Positions 32,025 to 42,936 of a stretch of 64,000 nucleotides of DNA are shown here, one piece after another (positions within the stretch are counted from its first letter, which is position 1; each line of letters opens with the position of its first letter). A program made the position numbers and the translations under genes. Source of the stretch: Euglena gracilis (Eukaryota > Euglenida > Euglenophyceae > Euglenales). A model generated the notes under the pieces. It did not search any database, was not told the DNA's origin, and was given only the letters and a program-made list of their open reading frames with translations. The stretch is from positions 30,201,471 through 30,265,470 of the forward strand of contig CP154955.1 of the NCBI GenBank assembly GCA_039621445.1. Reading direction: 5' to 3'.

Positions 32025-32180
32025 CGGGCGTGAAGCCAGAGCCCCTAATCCACGGTTTCAACAACTGTGTCCAGAACGCCGGTTCGGGCGTGAAGCCGTG
32101 TTCCAGAACGCCGGTTCGGGCTGCCCGAACCGGCGTTCTGGAACACGGCTTCACGCCCGAACCGGCGTTCTGGACACAGT
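32025..32180. repeat. Palindromic CCAGAACGCCGGTTCGGGCG array
   Basis: Three tandem copies in one orientation are followed by inverted copies around GGTTCGGGCTGCCCGAACC. The block folds on itself over most of its length. Confidence 0.75.
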
Positions 32181-32392
32181 TTTCGTATCAGAAAAGTATT
32201 AAATTTATAAAAACTTTGAATAATGGAAAGTCTCCGAAACGTGATGTAGATTGAAATCTTACAAAAATGTTTTTCACATAATTATGTAAAATTTTTATTA
32301 TTAGTTGAAATATCCTCACATTGTTTGATGACCGCTTGCCCATCAAACAACAGTGGTGGATCAATCAACCAGGCCGCCTCCCAGCCCAGAAA

Positions 32393-32645
32393 AACTGTTT
32401 TTGAGCCGAAAATGAGCGTTTTTCGACCCGCCAGCGCCCCGTTTTGGGCTGCCAACCCATTGACTTTGGGTCATTTTCGGGTCAAAAAAAGTCGAAAAAA
32501 ATCAAAACCATTTTTTTTTCGCTTGAAACGATTTTTTTCGACTTTTTTTGACCCGAAAACGACCCCAAGTGAATGGGTTGGCGGCCCAAAACGGGGCGCC
32601 GGCGGGTCGAAAAACGCTCATTTTTGGCCCAAAAGCAGTTTTTCT
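32393..32645. repeat. Foldback of the GAGCCGAAAATGAGCGTTTT unit
   Basis: Two inverted arms of about 120 bp begin CTGTTTTTGAGCCGAAAATG and end in its imperfect complement. The same unit is repeated three times head-to-tail at 54880-55310. Confidence 0.8.
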
Positions 32646-32716
32646 GGAATCGCGAAACACAACCATATAATTCGCGGAACCGCGCTGAACCAAATACCCA
32701 TGGTACCTATGGTACC

Positions 32717-34246
32717 ATGAGCACCATCCTGGATGCGCATTCGCGTATGCCACCACAACAACCTCACACCAACAACTACGATGGAAATCGCGGTCCACAA
32801 CGCGATTTCAAAGGTACAATTACAATTGCCAACAAGGTAAAGCCACAATGGGACAGAGATCCCACAACTTGGAAACAATTTTGGCGCGACTGGGTATACT
32901 ATTGGGACTTGAAGGGGCCAACCCAAGACGGGAACCCCGAGGTAATCAAAATGGAATTTATCGATTGCCTCCCCAAGGAAGAAAAAGAACGCGCCAGACA
33001 ACTTGTGATCCGGAATCGGATTACTTTTGATGAACTGGTTGACCAATATGCGTCAACGTGTGCAAGCCTAATTTTGCGAATTACGCTGGAGGAAAAATGG
33101 CTGCAATTCGCGCCTAGCGACCGAAAATGGAAGTCAATCGACCTTCGGTATTCCAAATGGTTGGGATTGGCTTCTGAGGTTGATGAACTGGGAGAGAAAA
33201 CCAAATGAAAGAACAATTCGATGCGGTTCTCCTCCATTTCATTCCTACAATTATCAAGGACGTCCACCGCGAGCAACTCGCGGACAACAAACGCGAGTTG
33301 TTGTCAACAACAAACACTCACACTTGACCAACGATGGAATTATGTTTCCAAACAAATGAAACTCTCACAACTTTTGGGACAGATACAATCGGCTTACACC
33401 CACCACCCTACCGCTGGTCTCCCTAGCGGTACGGTAAGTGCCCTACAAAAGACTTCTTCTCCAAAATCTCCACGGGGATACGGCAAACATACAAACTCCC
33501 CAAGGGGAGACACAAAAACGCGCTATCCGCGCTCATCTGACCAATCTTCTGACAAAACTTGCTTTTTGTGCAACAAATCGGGGCATACGTCCCGTGACTG
33601 CCCCCACCCTGATTCGCGAAAGCGGTATCAGAGTCCAAGGGGTTCACAATCCTCGCGGAGCTCGCGCTCCTCTGGATATTCGCACAAATCTGGACAATCA
33701 CAATCTTCGGGTTATCGACAAAGGTCCCGATCACCGTTCCGCGACCGCGGACGCGATCGCGCACCTTGTGGTCGATCACCCCGACCCCCTTACAAGCGTG
33801 ATACAAATCGCGATTCATCGCGATCACGTTCGCGAAGTGGATCATCTTCTTCGCGATCGTCATCCGGGATACCGGGTTACAACAACCGTGGTCGAACGGG
33901 ATTCCGTTCACCAAGGCCTCCAAGGGGTGAAAGCCCATCAAAGTCACAAAACCGACAAAAATGTTCCCTTTGTGGATCACACAACCACCACTCCTCCAAA
34001 TGTTACCGTTCTTGCTCTCCCCGTCCGAACCAACGTCACCACAATGATACAAAACACAACAACAAACACAAGGTCGGGTTCAAAATCTCCTCTTTAGAGG
34101 AGGGAACCCCGGCTTCGGGCAGGGAGGGGGATGAGAACTCCGAATCCTCGTTGGAGGACGACCGCAATGCGGTCCGCGCGTTGCGCGCTATCTACTCACA
34201 CAAGAAAACGATAAACAGCCAAAGTGCTGAATCGGACTTGGAGTAG
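32717..34246 (+). pseudogene. gag: Retroelement gag with two CCHC knuckles, frameshifted
   Basis: ATG at 32717 opens a capsid-like region (TWKQFWRDWVYYWDLKG; KEEKERARQLVIRNRITFDE) that meets a stop at 33206. Similarity-like text continues in two further frames (FDAVLLHFIPTIIKDVHREQ; RWNYVSKQMKLSQLLGQIQS). The last frame runs to 34246 and holds CFLCNKSGHTSRDC and CSLCGSHNHHSSKC, both C-x2-C-x4-H-x4-C, around a Ser/Arg-rich region. Such knuckles bind RNA in gag proteins of LTR retrotransposons. At least two frameshifts make it non-functional as read. The next frame (34262-34774) is unassigned. Confidence 0.7.
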
Positions 34247-35300
34247 GGGAGCCCGAGGTCTGTGGGCACGGACCTCTGGGCTGATGAACAGACGGAAGTA
34301 GGACCTGATCAACCTTACTTTCCCTGTCCATCTGCCTTTTTGGTCGGTACCCGGAAAATTTTCGGGTCCCCCACCCCCCACTCCAAATTTCTGCCTGGAA
34401 TGCTGAGCAAAGTAGGAACGGGATCCTGGAACAGTTGGAGAGACAACAATTTTACACCGGATCCTGCACTTTGCGTACCCCCCATGGAACTTTTCCATGG
34501 GAAAAGTTCATGCATTCTGCCACTTGTATGCAGGGATATTGGAGGGGTTGGCATTCTGCCATTCGGGGTCAGGGAGGTTGGCTTTTTTCTGCCATTGGAG
34601 GTCCTCATGCGCGATTCTCGCGATTCCGAATATGGACGCGATTACGCGTTTGTCCAGTTGTCGATGTACTTCAACACACAACAGGTAAAAACCCGGTGTG
34701 TTGTGTTCTTGTTCAGCTGTCAGGGTAAACTCGGTATCGGTTCCGGTACCAAGTGTACTCTGTTTGTTGAGTAAAGCGATTAGTTTGGAAGGTTCAACAA
34801 TACCAACACCCCCCCCCCTATTTGGCCGCCCTCCGGGCGGCCCGGACCCCCCTTCTGGCCAATTAGGGGGGGGGGACAATTAGAGGGGGGGGTTACCCCT
34901 AACCCCCCCCCTAATTGGCCACCTGGACCCCGTCCTTCATAGCCGCGAACCCCCGTAAACACCCGAATAAAGGCATTTTCCCTTGAAATGAGTAACCCCC
35001 CCCCCTAATTGGCCACCTGGGCTCTGGCCAATTAGGGGGGGGGGACAAATAGGGGGGGGGTCACGTTACATCCACAATCAAAATCAGGTTGTGTGGAAAT
35101 TCTCCGACAATGTGCGCATAGGAAGGAAGTGTCGGTCTGGTAGTGCATGTCAGTCGTGTGTAGTGTGTGTATGGGGGTGTTGAAAGTTGTAGTTGCTGGG
35201 GGGTGTACAGGGGTGTCCGAAATCGACACACCTGGTGAAAAACGTAAAAGTTGTGTAGCTGGGCGGCTACTCGACACCGTTGTTCCCGCCCGTGGGCGCC
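34247..35300. other. Unassigned tail and CCCCCCTAATTGGCC repeats
   Basis: An open frame at 34262-34774 follows gag but shows no protease, integrase or RT motif. From 34800 to 35060, poly-C/G units with CTAATTGGCCACCTGG and CCGCCCTCCGGGCGGC follow, akin to 29100-29320. Confidence 0.45.
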
Positions 35301-35475
35301 CGAATTGTTTCAAAACGGCTTTCCGGCTTTTCGGCCGCTGGGAGCGGCGAAAAAGCCGTGGAAAACGGCTGAAAAGCTGTGTTGAACGGCGAAGCTGCCG
35401 TTTCTCCGTGCCCTTTTGGCGGGAAAGCCGTTTGGCCGGCGGCACTGGCGCAAAAGCCGGCTTGTGAAAGAAAAA
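35300..35475. repeat. Subterminal AACGGCTTTTCGGC repeats, left
   Basis: Short repeats of ACGGCTTTCCGGC, GAAAAAGCCGTGG and AAAACGGCTGAAAAGC lie on the 3' side of the transposase-like gene. Similar repeats lie on its 5' side at 37060-37215. Confidence 0.6.
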
Positions 35476-35479
35476 ATGC

Positions 35480-36937
35480 AAAGGGGAGGAGCCCTGCAAG
35501 GGGCAGGTGTGAAGTCCAAACATGACCCCAAACGGTGGCTTGCGCATGTAACGTAGCAAGTCTTTGCCGCATATCCTTTGATATTTCTTTGAATCGTATC
35601 CAGTCTTCAGCACCCACAATTTCCTGATATGCCAAATTAACCATGGCAGAACCGTCTTGAAGCAATGCCTGCAGATGCAGGCGTTGCCATTGTGGCACGT
35701 GAGGCCCCAAACGCTGCAGCATGTAATTCCAGTTTGACTGCCGCCAATAATTCAGTGAAAGTGTAATTGCTTTCTTCTCTTCTTCCTCACCGCCGTCTGT
35801 TTTTGTCATACCCGTCCAAGCTTTCTGTCTTGCTTCAGTGGCAAACAGCTTGCCGTCAAGTAGGTGTAAGACAAGTGGTATGACAATGTTGTGGAGGACG
35901 TTGTGTGCACCATGCATTGCATCTGGAAGAACTTGGGTTCGTGGAAGAGCTGTGAGAATTGCTGACGGCCGTGACGCTGTCTCCAATTCTCGTGGGAGTG
36001 CATTCCAGTTGGTGACCTCAGCGGGTGGTGCAGCACAGAAAGGGCAAATTTCCCGACCGGCTGCGGTTGCTGTGGGTCCATCTGCACCTGTCACTTTATA
36101 TTCCACCATGTGATCACCCACGAAGAAATTTCGTATTCGCAATTGTTTTCCTCCAACATTGGCTGTTGCAAATAGGGTGCCTTTCAAAGAGGTGTCTGGG
36201 GCCAAGCAGGTTACATCTGTTTTCTTTTTTGTCCTCAGACGTCACAAACAACACATCAATGAAAAGCACCCTGGGAAAGCCTTCTAAATGCTCCAAAGCG
36301 GGATCAAAACCAGCTCTTTGAAGTAGGGCTTTCACAGAAGCCATACTTTCTGCCCCAGAAGAACGGCACAGTGAGCGTACCGCTCCACTGCATGCAACTT
36401 AAAATGTTGGTGTTTCCCCGTGAGGGCCATTGTTAAGGTGAGGTAATTTTTCTTCCATCGAGGAACACCATCAACACCCCAGCGTACCCAAAGTTCACCT
36501 GGTTTGGGCCAGTCAGGTTGTGTCCACCCACCTTCCATGACGCTGAGTACATGTGCCAATTTTCGCACAAGGTCCACACTCGCTGAAGGCCACCCACCAG
36601 AATATCGGCTCAAGGGGCGTTCCATTTCTGGACCTTTCAAATACTCCCACGTTAGTTGAACACATGTCCACGGGACAGTTCTTCCCAATGCGACGTCACG
36701 TGTTGTTCGTCCGGATATGCCACAGTACCGTCGTTCAAAACACATGTCGATTGCGTTTTTTTTCACATCGTCCACATGCGGCTTGCGTTTGGTGTCAACA
36801 AGGACAATACGTCCTGGGGTGTGTTCAGCCAGCCCCCAAATACCACCAAACGTTTGATGAACAGAAGCCAGAAATTTTTTCAGCCTTCTCCACTCAGTCA
36901 CACGACTAAATCCTGTCTTCTTGCTTCTTCGTGCCAT
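35480..36937 (-). pseudogene. Decayed transposase-like gene (tentative)
   Basis: ATG at 36937 starts a basic N terminus (MARRSKKTGFSRVTEWRRLK). The frame then gives VRWGVDGVPRWKKNYLTLTM, shifts near 36345 to EGFPRVLFIDVLFVTSEDKK, and shifts again near 36215 to a long frame with REICPFCAAP and VLPDAMHGAHNVLHN. Spaced Asp residues on hydrophobic strands, an inserted Cys pair and a D-x3-H motif are compatible with an RNase-H-fold transposase, but no named family is claimed. Flanking repeats of the same type on both sides support a DNA-transposon origin. Two frameshifts make it a pseudogene. Confidence 0.4.
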
Positions 36938-37059
36938 GGTGAAAAACTGAGTGTCTTGCGCAGAACGTTTCACGTCCGAAATAAGGAAATCCTTCAAAGC
37001 ACAAAGGGAAGAAGCACCAGACAAAAAGCGGAGACAGGAAGGGCAGAACTGCAGCAGTA

Positions 37060-37215
37060 TACGGCTAAAAAACCGAATTGCCAAAAATGAGTGGCAAAAA
37101 AGCCGAAAAGCCAAAAGTGAACGGCATAATCGCCGAAAAGCCGAAAAACAACGGCTAAAAAGCCGAAAAGCCGCAAAAAATGTGTCAAAAAGCCGAAATG
37201 CCGAAATGAAACACT
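37060..37215. repeat. Subterminal AAAAAGCCGAAAAGCC repeats, right
   Basis: About eleven short units of AAAGCCGAAAAGCC and AACGGCTAAAAAGCCG lie upstream of the transposase-like ATG. They make the spurious repeated Phe/Arg/Leu N terminus of a longer reading frame. Confidence 0.65.
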
Positions 37216-37439
37216 CATGGGCGGGAACAGTTATAACTTCGGGCCTTTGGGCTTTCACCTTGGAACCCAGTGAAACGTGGCGGGTTAAGCTACTCGCTTT
37301 CCCTACCGCTTGGGAAACGTGCGGTAAAAGTGTAGTGGGTAGGGGGCAGCTTTCTCTTTACCCCTGGTGTAGGAAACGGTGTGTTCGGTTGTAGAAAACG
37401 TTGTGGCAAGGCGGGGGGACATCTGGGAAGATGCCTTGG

Positions 37440-37612
37440 GGGAGAAATTCGGTGGTGTGGGTTGTGGGCGTGAAGTAGTGCGCAAACCGAGGGAGGTGCA
37501 GTCCACAACAAGGCGGTTCTGACGCAAGAACGGAAAACCCAAAATTACGTCAGACCCGCGGATACCTGATTCGCAACTCCAGGTACCCAGAAAATTTTGT
37601 ATGTGTGGGGGT
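37440..37612 (-). pseudogene. Retropepsin fragment
   Basis: The minus-strand frame gives SGIRGSDVILGFPFLRQNRL followed by VVDCTSLGLR. D-V-I-L-G-x-P-F-L and the downstream strand are typical of the C-terminal half of retroviral-type aspartic proteases. No active-site DTG was found upstream, so it is a remnant. Confidence 0.45.
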
Positions 37613-38021
37613 TGTGAGTGGTGCTTGGGGATGATGGGGAGGGGTTTTCCCCATTATTTCGCAAAGAAGAAATACATTGAATTGGATTTGATCAATCACA
37701 TTGTTGAATTGGAATTGGCAGTTACATTGTTGATCATTACATTGTTGGTTGGATTTATTGAAGGAGTGGATTGAAGGAGCCTACAACACCGCCACCACCA
37801 CCTTCCCCTATACCGCCTCACCTCCTTGCCCCAGGTTTGCACATTTTCACACATTCACATTTCAGAGTTTTTTTTTTCAATTCTTCACATTCGGCTACTT
37901 TCAGTTTCGGACTTTCAGAGTTTCAGAATTCAGTGGGTTGGTATGTGGGTTGGTTTTTCCCTCAAGGTGTGCAAGAGAGTGTGAGAGATTGTGAGAGAGA
38001 AAGAGAGAAAGTGAGATTTCA

Positions 38022-39857
38022 TTGCAAATGGCAGATTTTTCGGTGTTCACCAAATTTTCAGAAAACATTAAAAAAACGATCCTACGCGCCGGTTGGGGTA
38101 GGGGGAAACACCTGGGTGAAAAAAAGGGACTTGGCCTGAGCCCACCAACCCCCAGAAAAAGCACAGGCCCCACCCCGGAAACACCCACCCCCCTGCTGTC
38201 GGTGGTTATCCACGACGGTGAGAACCCCCCCGGGCCCTCGGCCCACCGAGACTCACCGGTTGCGGGGGAGACCGGCGGCGCACAGGGGAAGGGGCCGGCG
38301 AACATGGTCGCAGAGGTTTGTTCTGCTGGCTCTGCCAGCATAATCATTGAGGATTTTTCAGATTCGGTGAACGTCGTCGCAGAGATTTGTTCCGCTGCCT
38401 CTGCCAGCAGAATCAGTGCAAAGTTTTCAGATTCGGCTGACATCACAAGCAAAGGTTGTTTCACTGACCTAGTCAGTGAAAATTTTTCAGAGACGGTCGA
38501 CACGGTCACAGAGATTTGTTCTGGTGGCTGTGCCAGTAGAATGGTACACGAGGACAGTTTCATCAACCCCGTGGTCTGTGAATTTTCAGAAGAATCTGCA
38601 GAAATCTGCTCGTTTCCCGGCCAATCTGTCCGAATTTCAGGTTGTGATGAAAATTTTCTGAGATCTGTGGCAAAAAGCTGTTTTCAGAACGAAAAGGAAA
38701 CTGAATTTTCTGCAGCCCAGTTTTCAGAACCTGTGGCATCATTGCAAATCGTGACGGAATCTTTGGCAGAAACCAATTTTCAACCTGCAGAATTTTTATC
38801 GTCTTCAGAAGTTTCAGAAACGACACAGGAATCAGAATCTGATTCTGATTCGGAGAGGGGGTTAATTACATGTATAAGGCCCATCACGGCGGCAGGGCCA
38901 GATAAATTTACAACTGGTTCCACTGCATGGCAGTGACGACGAATCAAACCCCCCAACATACGAAAGCGAAACAGAGGAAGAAAAAAATGATGAAAAAGAA
39001 ATAATTCAGGAAGTGGCTATGCAAAGAATGAAAGCTGCTGGCATGTGGCCAGTAAATTTTTCAGGTTTTCAGCAAATTTCTGTGTCGTCACGAGACAGCA
39101 GCCCAGGGCCAGAACAAAAAAAAATTGTGTTTAACAGCCCAGCCAGAACCATTGCTGTTAACACAGAGTTCAGAATCGCAGTCAGCACAGCCAGCTGCAG
39201 CCCAGCTGCAGGTTTTTCAGCCAGCCCAGCCGTTTTCGGCTGAGATATCTGTCCCAGCCCAGATGCCTGGGCAGGTTTTTCACCCAGCCCAGCAGTTTTC
39301 GGCTGAGTCATCTGTCCCAGCAATCATGGGGCCAGCCCAGATGACTTCACAGGTTTTTCAGCCAGCCCAGCAGTTTTCGGCTGAGTCATCTGTCCCAGCA
39401 ATCATGGGGCCAGCCCAGATGCCTGGGCAGAGTTTTCAGCCAGCGTTAACAGTGTCTTCAAATACAAGCCCAGCCCAGGTTTTTCGGCCAATTCAGCCAG
39501 ATTTTCCACAGACCCAGCCACAAGATTTACAGCCAAATACCAGTTTTTCTGCAGAAACTGGGTCCGAAAACCCTGAAAATCAGCATGATGTGGAAATGGA
39601 ATCGGGCTCTGGCCAATCTGATGATGATTGGAACAACTGGGGTGAAGAAATCAGTTGTAAAATTGAATGTTTGCATGGCAGACTTTTGGTGCAGGAAGGA
39701 AAAAATCCCGAGAAAACGGCTGAAAATCTGGTGGGTGAGGCAGAAAACAGGCTGAATCAGGCATTGGACATGTCACAGGGGCAGGCATTGATTCTGGTCA
39801 ATGAGGCATTGGGCATGCATGATCAGCGAATGGCTGATCACATTGCCATGGTGAAAC
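38022..39857 (+). pseudogene. gag: Retrotransposon gag N-terminal part
   Basis: The frame from 38022 encodes a Ser/Glu/Ala-rich protein with repeated VAEICSAASASR-like units. It shifts near 38920 and again near 39130. The last frame carries about four repeats of QVFQPAQQFSAESSVPA and an acidic segment (VEMESGSGQSDDDWNNWGEE). It is then cut at 39857 by a MITE. Composition and position fit a gag-like structural protein; the repeats are unusual. Confidence 0.55.
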
Positions 39858-40416
39858 TAGGGCTGTTTCGATTAATCGATTAATCGATTAATCGTTCGTC
39901 ATCACCGATTAATCGAATCGTTCGGCCCTTTGGCGATTAATCGTTCATTGTGGATGTAAACCACAATAGGCACAATTTCTTTGTGTGCCCGCTGATGAAT
40001 TTTTGTTTCATTCTCTGTCGACATGGCAGAACGAAGCTGATTAGGAACTACTGTATCTTAATCAGAACCGCGCGATGTTTCACGGGCACGTTCGCTGACT
40101 CAAATCCAGTAGGCTGTGCCACTGGTCGGTGGATTCGGTAAATTACTCCGAAACCTACAGTTCGTTCGCTGACTCGTTGGCCACTTTTAACAACAGTTTT
40201 CATGGTGTACCAGCAAGTAGTGTGATATCTGACTGACTCCCCCACAAATTTTTGTTGATTTCAACAAATATTGTCTATGTTCGATATTGTAATTTCTCAG
40301 GCAGATTTCATTGTCAAAAATCGGAAGCGACTCATTAATCGTTAATCGTCCGGGACACCCCGATTAATCGCGATTAGTCGTTCGCCAGCCCGAGACGATT
40401 AATTGGCACAACCCTA
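39858..40416. mobile_element. hAT-like MITE with GTGAAAC duplication
   Basis: The element starts TAGGGCTGTTTCGATTAATC and ends in the inverse of TAGGGTTGTGCCAATTAATC. It is flanked by GTGAAAC at 39851-39857 and 40417-40423. Subterminal CGATTAATCG repeats fill both ends; the core is non-coding. The gag frame runs in phase from one flank to the other, confirming a secondary insertion. Confidence 0.85.
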
Positions 40417-42158
40417 GTGAAACGTGAAATTCAGGCTGAAGTGAGTGCAACCGTAAACGACTTGCTTTTGCAGTTTCAGCAAAATGGTGAAATTGTGCAA
40501 AATCTGGCCCAATGCCAAAGGCATTTGTTGAGTGTGGAAATGGAACGGCAGTTTGCTGAAAAAGTGAAGAAAGTGGAGGATGGAGTAAACACGTTTTTTG
40601 AGGCCCAGGTTGAGGGGTTGAGAAAAAATGAGAGGGATTTTTCTCAGAAGCTGTCATTTTTGGAAAAATCTGTGGGGGAGATGCATGTGGCGATGCAGCA
40701 AGTGGGGGAGAAGGAAAAACAGCAGGAAATTGCTGTTAATCAGGTCAAATCTGCAGTCGGTGAGCTAAGCTCTGGTCTGGAGGGACGCTTTGGGATCATT
40801 TTTCAGCAATGCAAAGGTTTGGGGGAGACTGAGTGTGCCAATTTTCAGGCACAGGCTGAGAAATTGAAGGAATTTTCACAGTCCCTGGAGCGAGAGAGCA
40901 AAGCTCTGAATGATCGTTTGGGGAGGTTGGAGAATTTTCTGGGTCGAAAAGATTTTCCCATTGAGAAAGTCTGTGACCTGTGACAAGAGTGAGGAAACAA
41001 TTCGGTTGGACGTGCAAAGGGAGTTGGGGCTGCAAACGAGAAAGAGTTTGGAGGTCATTATCAGTGAAATGTTGCAGGAAAGGTTGAGGCTGAGTGAAAG
41101 GGAGGGGCAGTTTGAAAAAGTTCGGGCTGAAATGGAAAATTCGATGAAACAGCAGGTTGGAGTTTTACTGCAACAGCAGTCCAGTGAACTTTTTAAAGAA
41201 CAACAGGAGCGGAAAAAACTACAGCAAAAGCTGGATTCGTTTCAGGCTGAGTTTTTGGTGATGAAAAACCAGCAAGCTGAATCTGCCAAATCTGTGACAG
41301 TGGATCTGACAAAAGAAACGGGAGAAAAATCAGTTGGAAAACCAGAAATCGAGGAGTTTGATCTTTTTGGTTACAATGATTTACCTGTGATCGAGAAAAA
41401 TCCGGTTGAAATTGAAGGCTATGAATACGCTGAACCAGGGTCACATGTGACACATGTCAGGCAGGTTTGTGCACGACCTGTGGGGGCAGTGCCTGCAGGT
41501 GCAGGGCTGGTTTCATCAAATGCAGTGGCAACACATCAATTGATGAAAACTCTGGTAGCTCCAAATCTTTCTGGACAGCCAAAAGACTGGTCATCCTTTG
41601 TGCGTGACTGGGAGCAATATTTCATGACTTTGTTTTTTTTTTACAAAATGGAAATGTGTCTGATCCACTCAAACTTCGGCTTTTTGCAATGACGCTGGAC
41701 GACACAAATAAAAAGGAATTGCAATTCTGAATGGAATTGAACGGAAAAACATCTTTCGAGGAGGAATTTGACAGGATTGACGGGAAATATGCTGGAACTC
41801 AGTCCGACTGTGCCAGAAAAAAAATGGTATGATATCAACGTCATGAACCAAGGGAAAATCACCATACGGGAATGGCGAGATTTTGTCATAAATTTCAATA
41901 TGGCCTGGAGACAGGTGAAAAGCGCCACCGACAATGAGGCAGAAAGACTGGTCAAAAGGAAAATTGCCAAATTTCATTTTGCATTGGGTTGCCGATGAGG
42001 AAGAAAGGAAATCAACGTGTGGACTGAAAGTCAAAATGTACCCTGGAGTGCCAGCAACTGAGGAAAACATTGTTTGTGCCGTGGAACGTGTCACTGGGGA
42101 AAAGCCCTGCAAGGTTTTGAAAGTTTCACCGCTGGAGTTCGAAGTCTTTTTGCCCAAT
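40417..42158 (+). pseudogene. gag: Retrotransposon gag coiled coil and capsid-like part
   Basis: A long Gln/Glu/Lys-rich coiled coil (e.g. EKVKKVEDGVNTFFEAQVEG; ERKKLQQKLDSFQAEFLVMK) shifts frame near 40980. A capsid-like region follows: LSGQPKDWSSFVRDWEQYFM, then KLRLFAMTLDD, EEEFDRIDGKYAGTQSDCAR and EWRDFVINFNMAWRQVKSAT, with shifts near 41640, 41725 and 41995. These match the helical layout of Ty3/gypsy gag capsids. The frame is cut at 42158 by the TRIM. Confidence 0.6.
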
Positions 42159-42372
42159 TGTATACAGCCAGAGGTGCGATCGATCCCCGCGGTATGCCCT
42201 CTGCCCGTACGGGATCGACCAGGACTCACACGGCGGGACCTGGGTCTCGAACCCACGACCTCCCGCGTGTGAGGCCAACACCTTAACCAATAATCTATCC
42301 GGATCAGACTGGTCTTGGTGTTACGCACCTACCACTGCAGTGTGCCGTAGGCTCTCCCGTCCGCCGCACACA
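42159..42372 (-). repeat. 3' LTR of the TRIM
   Basis: Terminal direct repeat of 214 bp. It contains the minus-strand tRNA-like block and is preceded, on that strand, by the polypurine tract. Confidence 0.85.
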
Positions 42373-42718
42373 CTCCCCTCCCAAGAGCCTTACCACACTA
42401 GCCCGCTGTGTCACCGTGGCCGTGGCCCCTACAGCTCAGGGTATGCCTCACACGGCCGTAGTTGGCTAGTGCCTCTCACGAGTACTGCGTCACCAGGCTG
42501 CCGACCCCTGCAGCTCGGGTTTACTATAGCCGGCAGTTTACGTGTTGTCGTCTTCCACGGGCTCTGCCGCCTTGGAGCGTCCCCCTTTGCATCGGCTTGA
42601 GACTTTGGAACGGTGGAGGAGTTTCAGTCGCCCTAGACTCGGCGCGTCCGCCTCCGCCTTCCGGGCGCCGTGGGGTCCGGCTCTGATCTCCGGTTCGTGT
42701 GGCATTGCACGGCTACCA

Positions 42719-42936
42719 TGTATACAGCCGAAGGTGCGCCGATCGATCCCCGCGGTATGCCCTCTGCCCGTACGGGATCGACCAGGACTCACACGGCGGG
42801 ACCTGGGTCTCGAACCCACGACCTCCCGCGTGTGAGGCCAACACCTTAACCAATAAATCTATCCGGATCAGACTGGTCTTGGTGTTACGCACCTCCCACT
42901 GCAGTGTGCCGTAGGCTCTCCCGTCCGCCGCACACA
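42719..42936 (-). repeat. 5' LTR of the TRIM
   Basis: Terminal direct repeat of 218 bp, followed on the minus strand by the PBS-like TGG sequence. Confidence 0.85.
42778..42855 (-). promoter_or_regulatory. tRNA-Val(CAC)-like block with pol III B-box in LTR
   Basis: The minus strand reads ATTGGTTAAGGTGTTGG, then GCCTCACACGCGGGAGG and TCGTGGGTTCGAGACCCAGG. These resemble the D arm with A-box, an anticodon arm with CAC, and a T arm with B-box. The acceptor and anticodon stems are imperfect, so this is a promoter-like relic rather than a tRNA gene. The other LTR has the same block at about 42217-42294. Confidence 0.6.

Larger units (their letters stand above)
42159..42936 (-). mobile_element. 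Miniature LTR element (TRIM) with tRNA-like LTRs
   Basis: Direct repeats 42159-42372 and 42719-42936 differ at only a few sites, start TG and end CA, and flank 346 bp. CCAAT occurs at 42154-42158 and 42937-42941, a 5-bp duplication. On the minus strand the interior begins TGGTAGCCGTGCAATGCC, a PBS-like TGG start, and ends in the purine tract TTGGGAGGGGAG directly before the 3' LTR. Each LTR carries a tRNA-like block with a perfect B-box (GGTTCGAGACC). The interior has no credible protein. It lies inside the gag of a larger element. Confidence 0.85.

Noticed and set aside
37770-38030. LTR and PBS of the 38-50 kb retrotransposon
   Set aside because: No direct repeat of this region was found downstream, and the 3' end of the element could not be located.
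42217-42294. Functional tRNA-Val gene
   Set aside because: Stems do not pair fully, there is no clean acceptor stem, and the block is repeated inside both LTRs of the TRIM.
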